Of a stretch of DNA of 64,000 nucleotides, positions 59,844 to 64,000 are shown piece by piece (position 1 is the first letter of the stretch; each line of letters starts with the position of its first letter). The notes under the pieces were generated by a model that ran no database searches, was not told the DNA's origin, and saw only the letters and a program-made list of their open reading frames with translations. The stretch is from contig NZ_JAHBAY010000016.1 of the NCBI RefSeq assembly GCF_018499875.1, positions 1 through 64,000 of the forward strand, read 5' to 3'. This DNA comes from Kineosporia corallincola. GTDB taxonomy: Bacteria > Actinomycetota > Actinomycetes > Actinomycetales > Kineosporiaceae. The translations under genes were made by a program, and so were the position numbers.

Positions 59844-60730
59844 GGGTTTTCGGCATGGCGGCCATCGTCTCCACCGTCCTTGTCATCGTTTCGGCTGGAG
59901 TCTCCACGGCCGACAGCCCCGTGGACTGTGTCAAGAATGCAGGCTGGATCGCTGACTGTGGGTTGGCGGCTGCCGACCCCGCACCGCAGGGCGATGGGGA
60001 GCAAGAGACCTCGACGGGCGGAAGTGAGCGTGTCTGCATCGACCTGAATAAACAAAAGGTCCCTTGCACATCCGAGTATGGAACATGGCTGTCGTCACGT
60101 TCCTGCTACGCGAAACTCCTGGATCCGCAGCCGGCCAAGAATTCGGAGGTCTGGGACGGTCATGACACCGGAGGCATCTATTCCTGCGCGGGAGTCGATG
60201 GTCTGGGAATAGGCGTGTATGCGTACTTCTGGATGGCGGAGGGGCCGGGTCCGGCCGTGGATCCGGAGGAGCTGGCGCGGCAGGCCCTTGCTCAGATGGG
60301 GTTGAAGGCGATCACGATCGGTATGACTCCGGAGCCCGGCGCGGGCCGGGTGGGTCTGGTGGGTCTGCCGAACTGGTTGTGGGCGGAGAACCCGAATGTC
60401 AGCACGGTGGGGCCGATCACGAAGTCGGTGACGGCGGGGTCGGTCACGGTGACGGCCACGGCGGAGCTGGATCGGATCGTGTGGGACATGGGGGACGGGG
60501 AGACGGTCGTCTGTCACGGGGCGGGGACGCCGTACGAGGACTCGGACGGTAAGTCCTCGTCGCCGGACTGTGGTCATACGTATGACGTTCCGGGGACGTA
60601 TTCGGTGACGGCCACGTCGTACTGGACCGTGTCGTGGAGTGGCGCCGGGCAGACGGGCGAGATTCCGTTGCAGCTGGAGCGGACGGCTGACTCCGTCGTC
60701 ATCGGGGAGGCGCAGGTCGTCACTCAATAA
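59837..60730 (+). CDS. Secreted PKD-like domain protein
   Basis: 297 residues. A signal peptide (LRVFGMAAIVSTVLVIVSAGVSTAD) precedes a Cys-containing region (VDCVKNAGWIADCG, VCIDLNKQKVPC, SRSCYAKL, YSCAGV) and a C-terminal PKD-like domain (KSVTAGSVTVTATAELDRIVWDMGDGETVVCHGAGTPYEDSDGKSSSPDCGHTYDVPGTYSVTATSYWTVSW). Actinobacterial Tad loci usually end with such a protein. ATG 59837 overlaps the end of the previous gene; GTG 59798 is an alternative start. It may sit in or on the cell wall as part of the pilus apparatus. Confidence 0.82.
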   Translation: MLRVFGMAAIVSTVLVIVSAGVSTADSPVDCVKNAGWIADCGLAAADPAPQGDGEQETSTGGSERVCIDLNKQKVPCTSEYGTWLSSRSCYAKLLDPQPAKNSEVWDGHDTGGIYSCAGVDGLGIGVYAYFWMAEGPGPAVDPEELARQALAQMGLKAITIGMTPEPGAGRVGLVGLPNWLWAENPNVSTVGPITKSVTAGSVTVTATAELDRIVWDMGDGETVVCHGAGTPYEDSDGKSSSPDCGHTYDVPGTYSVTATSYWTVSWSGAGQTGEIPLQLERTADSVVIGEAQVVTQ

Positions 60731-60761
60731 GTGGGTGCCTGCGTCCGGCGGGCGGATAAAG

Positions 60762-60798
60762 GCCTCGGTGAAGGGGGATGAGCCGGCTTCACCGAGGC
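60762..60798 (+). terminator. Terminator of the Tad operon
   Basis: GCCTCGGTGAAG (60762-60773) and CTTCACCGAGGC (60787-60798) make a perfect 12-bp stem with a 13-base loop, 32 bp after the last gene of the pilus operon. The rest of the gap to 60955 shows nothing I can support. Confidence 0.8.
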
Positions 60799-60955
60799 AT
60801 CCTGACCGTAGTGACCCGGCGCCGTGGGTCAGCGTCCTGTCTGCGGCAGATGCCGATGTCCGAGGGGGTTCGGAGCCGGTGACCGGCCCGGGGTAAGGTC
60901 GGCGTCGATACGGATCACAAGGTGTCGAAGCCGCACATTCGAGAGGTCATGAGAT

Positions 60956-61480
60956 ATGACGTCCGGGCGCGAAAACTCCACGCCGGCCAGCATTCTGGTC
61001 GGCGAGTCTGCTCACGGCCCGGAATCGGCAGCCCCGGCCCTCCCGCCCTTCCTGGAGCCGGAGGACGAGGAGGCGGCCCGGGGCACGACGGCTGCTGGTG
61101 CGATGGCGCTGGTCGTCAGTCCTGCGGGCATTGTGTTGCATCTGCGGGACGAGAAGGACTGGATTCCTCATCCGGGGTGCTGGTCGTTGTTCGGTGGTGC
61201 GGTGGAGGAGGGTGAGTCTGCGGTTGAGGCGTTGCGGCGGGAGCTGGAGGAGGAGATCGGTCTGGTCGATTTCGAGGCTCGTCCGTTGTGGCGGGTGGTG
61301 GACCGGGGTGGGGACGGTCGGTTGCTGACGGTTTTCGAGGTTCGTACTCCGGTGGCGCCTGAGGATCTGGTGCTGAACGAGGGGCAGGGGCTGGCGGCCT
61401 TCGAGCGGGAAGAGGCTCTGCGGCTCAAGCTTTCGCCCTTCTGCCGCAAGATTCTGGAAGCGACGCCGATTCCGGTATGA
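60956..61480 (+). CDS. Nudix hydrolase
   Basis: 174 residues. The Nudix box GGAVEEGESAVEALRRELEEEIGL (about residues 79-102) has all the catalytic residues (G-x5-E-x7-R-E-U-x-E-E-x-G-U). Around it are AMALVVSPAGIVLHLRDEKDWIPHPGCWSLFG and the post-box WRVVDRGGDGRLLTVFEVRTPVAPEDLVLNEGQGLAAF. It hydrolyses a nucleoside diphosphate linked to some group. ATG 60956 with AGAGG upstream. The sequence WSLFGGAVE is like Nudix enzymes acting on nucleotide-sugar or ADP-ribose, but that is not certain. Confidence 0.92.
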   Translation: MTSGRENSTPASILVGESAHGPESAAPALPPFLEPEDEEAARGTTAAGAMALVVSPAGIVLHLRDEKDWIPHPGCWSLFGGAVEEGESAVEALRRELEEEIGLVDFEARPLWRVVDRGGDGRLLTVFEVRTPVAPEDLVLNEGQGLAAFEREEALRLKLSPFCRKILEATPIPV

Positions 61481-61673
61481 GACAGACGGCGGTCCGCGTC
61501 TGATCTCAGGCGTCCACCGCCGCCAGCTCGTCGACCTGAGGCGCCGCCGGCCCATGGGCCCGGCTGGTGATCCAGGCCGCCGCCATCAGCGCCTGCATGC
61601 GGGTCCGGTCGAATCTGCCGGCACGCCGTCCGGCTAGTCTGGTCTTCCGGAGTAGACACCGGGAGGGACCGTC

Positions 61674-62300
61674 ATGGACAAGTACGACCCCAAGAGGGCC
61701 TTCAAGCATCTGTATCTGCCGTCGAAGCGCGAGTTCTCGCTCGTCGACGTGCCACAGATGCGGTTCCTCGCGGTCGACGGTGAAGGCGACCCGAACACCG
61801 CCCGGGCCTACACCGAGGCGGTGGAGGCGCTGTTCTCCGTGTCGTACACCGTCAAGTTCCAGAGCAGGAACGAGCTGGGCCAGGACTACGTGGTGGGCCC
61901 GCTGGAGGGGCTGTGGCGCGCCGACGACGTCACTGCGTTCACCAGGCGGGTCAAGGACGCCTGGCAGTGGACCATGCTGGTCTCACAACCGGGCTGGATC
62001 AACCAGGCGATGATCGACGAAGCCCGCACGAAGGCCCAGGCCAGGAAGGAACTTCCGGCTGCTGGACGGCTTCGGCTGATCGACCTCACCGAGGGGCCGA
62101 GCGCGCAGATTCTGCATGTCGGCTCTTACGAGGACGAGGCTCCGGTGCTGGCCCGCCTGCACGGGGAGTTCATGCCGGGCCGGGCGCTCACGTTCAACGG
62201 CGATCATCACGAGATCTACCTGAGCGATCCGCGCCGTACCCCGCCGCAGAAGTGGCGCACCGTGCTGCGGCAGCCGGTCAGGCCGGTCGGGCCGGCCTGA
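61674..62300 (+). CDS. GyrI-like small-molecule-binding protein
   Basis: 208 residues of the GyrI-like/SOUL-related fold: FSLVDVPQMRFLAVDGEGDPNTARAYTEAVEALFSVSYTVKFQSRNELGQDYVVGPLEGLWRADD and IDLTEGPSAQILHVGSYEDEAPVLARLHGEFMPGRALTFNGDHHEIYLSDPRRTPPQKWRTVLRQP. Stand-alone GyrI-like proteins bind or hydrolyse small, often electrophilic compounds and may give drug tolerance. ATG 61674 with GGGAGGGACC upstream. It converges on the lanthipeptide precursor gene, separated by a hairpin. Confidence 0.9.
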   Translation: MDKYDPKRAFKHLYLPSKREFSLVDVPQMRFLAVDGEGDPNTARAYTEAVEALFSVSYTVKFQSRNELGQDYVVGPLEGLWRADDVTAFTRRVKDAWQWTMLVSQPGWINQAMIDEARTKAQARKELPAAGRLRLIDLTEGPSAQILHVGSYEDEAPVLARLHGEFMPGRALTFNGDHHEIYLSDPRRTPPQKWRTVLRQPVRPVGPA

Positions 62301-62342
62301 CCGCCCTGCCCGGGCCGCCAGAAAGGCGGTCGGGCAGGGCGG
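62301..62342. terminator. Bidirectional terminator between GyrI-like and lanthipeptide genes
   Basis: CCGCCCTGCCCG (62301-62312) and CGGGCAGGGCGG (62331-62342) form a perfect 12-bp outer stem, with an inner CCGCC/GGCGG stem. It starts straight after the GyrI-like stop and ends 8 bp before the precursor stop on the other strand. Confidence 0.8.
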
Positions 62343-62350
62343 CGACAGAC

Positions 62351-62473
62351 TCAGGACGCCGGAGGCGAACAGATCAGCAGGCTGAGGGTGCTCGATTCGC
62401 CGAGGCTGAGCACGTCCGTCTCTTCGGACCGGTTGGTGACGGCGATCATCTGGAGGTCGAGCAGCTGGTTCAT
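62351..62473 (-). CDS. Class III lanthipeptide precursor (RamS/SapB-like)
   Basis: 40 residues, directly after lanKC. The leader opens MNQLLDLQMIAV, holding the LLDLQ motif that class III synthetases bind, followed by an acidic stretch (RSEETDVLSLGE). The core carries Ser28-x2-Ser31-x3-Cys35 (STLSLLIC), the labionin pattern Ser-x2-Ser-x2-5-Cys with the same spacing as SapB's RamS. Further Ser and Thr (S27, T29, S36, S40) could be dehydrated. ATG 62473 is the likely start, as GGGA lies 6 bp upstream; ATG 62488 gives five more residues and overlaps the lanKC stop as ATGA. The product would have one ring. No peptidase or ABC exporter is in the window. Confidence 0.88.
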   Translation of the reverse strand: MNQLLDLQMIAVTNRSEETDVLSLGESSTLSLLICSPPAS

Positions 62474-62484
62474 CTCATATCCCT

Positions 62485-64000
62485 TCATCGTGTGAATTCT
62501 CTTTCGGCACTGCGGTTCGGTGTCAGATCGAACCTCCTGGGGGACGTCAGCAGTCCCGGTATCGGGAACGCGGGTGCGGGAAGACCGTGAACCGCCCCGG
62601 CGTACGCACGCAGGGCGGTGAGCAGGCCGGCCGAGCCACTGGCCCAGTCCACCGAGGCGCGCAGCATCTGCTCACCCGGCAGATGAATACCGGTGCCGTG
62701 GACGAGGGCGTACAGCCGTAGGTCGCGGGTGTGCCGGATCAGGTCGGAGCGGGTCCGCTCGTCGGCGAACGGCGAGTTCAGCACGGCCGCGAGAAACAGC
62801 ACGTAACCGGCTCGGCCGTTGAAAAGCCCCGGCTGCACGGTGAAGCCGGCCCGGGTCAGGCGGATGACCTTGCGGACGGTGAGGTGCAGGTGTTCGTCGT
62901 CCACATGGTGCAGCAGGCGCATCGCCACCAGGGCCACCCCGATCGACCCGGCACCCAGATAGGGCATCGTGCGCCGGGATCCGCCGATCTGGAGCGAGCC
63001 GTCGGGCCGCTCGACGCATGCCGTCACGTCAGCCGCCAGCGCCTGCTGGGCCAGGTCGAGATCGGCCGGATCGCCGGATGTCTCGTAACTGCACAGCCAG
63101 AAGAGGGCCGATCCGGTGGGCCCGTGCAGGAGGCCGGAGGGCCTGGACCGGGGGCTAGGCGGTGTGCCGGGCGCCTGCGTCGCACTCCGGGTCTCCCGGT
63201 GGGCGCGGCCACGTAACACCGCCCGGATCGCCTCGATCGCGTCGGTGATCTGGTGGTCACGGACCCGATCGAGCCGGTGCAGAAGGCCCACGCCGATTCC
63301 CGCCAGCCCGCCGTACAGATCGCCGGGAAGCCGGTCGAACGGTAGCGTGCAGATCTCCTGGTACAGCCGGTCGGCCACCGAGGCGCGGCCGAAATCATCC
63401 ATGGCACAGGCAATTCCGGTGATGCCGTCAAGCAGACCGGGTCGCGGGGAGAGCCCGTGCAGCGCCGTCTCCACCCGGTTCAGCACCGCGTCGCGGTCGC
63501 CGTGCCGGCTGGCCAGCAGCACGCCGCAGGCACCGTGCGCGATCGACAGCGCATCGTGCGTGAACTGACGGATGTCGCCGGGGAACATCCGGTGCGGGCG
63601 GGACAGATCCAGGCTTTCCCAGATGCCCTGACTGATCGCCGATTCCAGACGGCGCACACCGTCGGCCGAGTCGATCGGCCACTCGTGCACCAGATCACGC
63701 ACCTGGACGCACTCGTCACCGACGGCATGGTCACCGTCGAGCTCACGGAGCACTGCCGCGGACCAGGACGGATCGAGGCCGAACCGGAGCGCGGCCTCTT
63801 CGACCAGTCGCCCCGCGGCCCGCCGGTCCAGGGGGAGCAGCATGGTCAACGGTATGAACAGTGCCAGTTTCAGGCAGGCCAGCGAGTACCGGTCGGCGGG
63901 GATGCCGGTGCGACCGTCGGGTGCGGTGTATCCCGGGGCTCCGCCCACGGCCGGGCGGGAACTGCCGACAGGACAGGACATCTCCAGGTCGACGAACCGG
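62485..64000 (-). CDS. lanKC: Class III lanthipeptide synthetase, C-terminal part
   Basis: 505 codons visible; the gene runs off the right edge, so its lyase and most of its kinase are outside. At the edge stands RFVDLEMSC, the kinase metal-binding Asp segment (VxLIDFE), then GGAPGYTAPDGRTGIPADRYSLACLKLALFIPLTMLL, the activation-loop and last kinase helices of RamC/LanKC proteins. From about visible residue 140 comes the cyclase-like domain with its double-helix repeats (HGACGVLLASRHGD, DGITGIACAMDD, GDLYGGLAGIGVGLLHRL, LHGPTGSALFWLC, GRAGYVLFLAAVL, WASGSAGLLTALRAY). The zinc ligands of LanC (Cys and CHG) are missing, as expected in class III. Its stop is coupled to the precursor gene. Confidence 0.93.
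   Translation of the reverse strand, partial: RFVDLEMSCPVGSSRPAVGGAPGYTAPDGRTGIPADRYSLACLKLALFIPLTMLLPLDRRAAGRLVEEAALRFGLDPSWSAAVLRELDGDHAVGDECVQVRDLVHEWPIDSADGVRRLESAISQGIWESLDLSRPHRMFPGDIRQFTHDALSIAHGACGVLLASRHGDRDAVLNRVETALHGLSPRPGLLDGITGIACAMDDFGRASVADRLYQEICTLPFDRLPGDLYGGLAGIGVGLLHRLDRVRDHQITDAIEAIRAVLRGRAHRETRSATQAPGTPPSPRSRPSGLLHGPTGSALFWLCSYETSGDPADLDLAQQALAADVTACVERPDGSLQIGGSRRTMPYLGAGSIGVALVAMRLLHHVDDEHLHLTVRKVIRLTRAGFTVQPGLFNGRAGYVLFLAAVLNSPFADERTRSDLIRHTRDLRLYALVHGTGIHLPGEQMLRASVDWASGSAGLLTALRAYAGAVHGLPAPAFPIPGLLTSPRRFDLTPNRSAEREFTR

Noticed and set aside
61506-61709. Small minus-strand frame between Nudix and GyrI-like genes
   Set aside because: It overlaps the GyrI-like ribosome site, has no start signal of its own and no family resemblance.

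Overview
The window is very GC-rich, with dense genes, frequent ATGA/GTGA stop-start overlaps, GTG and TTG starts, and Lrp, LacI, TetR, MarR and ArsR-type regulators next to the genes they probably control. Together with TAnnnT -10 boxes, an IdeR/DtxR-type iron box, a Flp/Tad pilus locus of actinobacterial layout and a class III lanthipeptide synthetase, this points to a filamentous or otherwise complex actinomycete. A Kineosporia-like genus is a guess; the sequence does not name one. I see no rRNA, tRNA, CRISPR array or prophage.

Layout. 1-4.4 kb: two small unknown proteins, a PNPOx-like flavoprotein, and an 812-residue membrane protein with a toxin-like C-terminal module, coupled to a 135-residue possible immunity partner. 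4.5-10.8 kb: a plant-polysaccharide operon (GH43, MFS, GH42) divergent from its LacI regulator, with two identical operators between them. 10.8-16 kb: small proteins, a nucleoside deaminase, an Lrp/MFS pair and a MarR/quinone-reductase pair with clear palindromic operators. 16-22.5 kb: purine catabolism, urate hydroxylase hpxO divergent from xdhABC and a GNAT, with a 17-bp element in both promoters. 22.7-32.7 kb: an orphan solute-binding lipoprotein, a PNPOx-like protein, ACT and OsmC proteins, an ArsR-like regulator, a DUF3445 protein, a sensor kinase with a degraded ATPase, TetR/glycosyltransferase/azoreductase and small proteins. 32.7-38.1 kb: a 172-bp MITE-like element, flavodoxin, P450, an MFS exporter coupled to a MerR-PP2C fusion, a G-quadruplex tract and a DUF2256/DUF3253 protein. 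38.3-42.5 kb: iron uptake efeUOB behind an iron box. 42.5-46.5 kb: a TVP38-type membrane protein, a methyltransferase and trpBA. 46.5-48 kb: a decayed DUF1501 gene with three minisatellites. 48-49.4 kb: hydrolase and TetR from an operator-overlapped promoter. 49.8-60.8 kb: the Tad/Flp pilus operon. 61-64 kb: Nudix, a GyrI-like protein, and the lanthipeptide locus cut by the window edge.

The most notable find is at the right end. Directly downstream of, and coupled to, a class III lanthipeptide synthetase (lanKC, 5' end outside the window) lies a 40-residue gene with a LLDLQ leader and a Ser-x2-Ser-x3-Cys labionin motif spaced as in RamS/SapB. It is small enough to be missed by automated annotation. 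Next in interest are the repeat-riddled pseudogene, the MITE, the toxin-like pair, a probable CTG start in the pilus operon, and several well-formed operator arrays.
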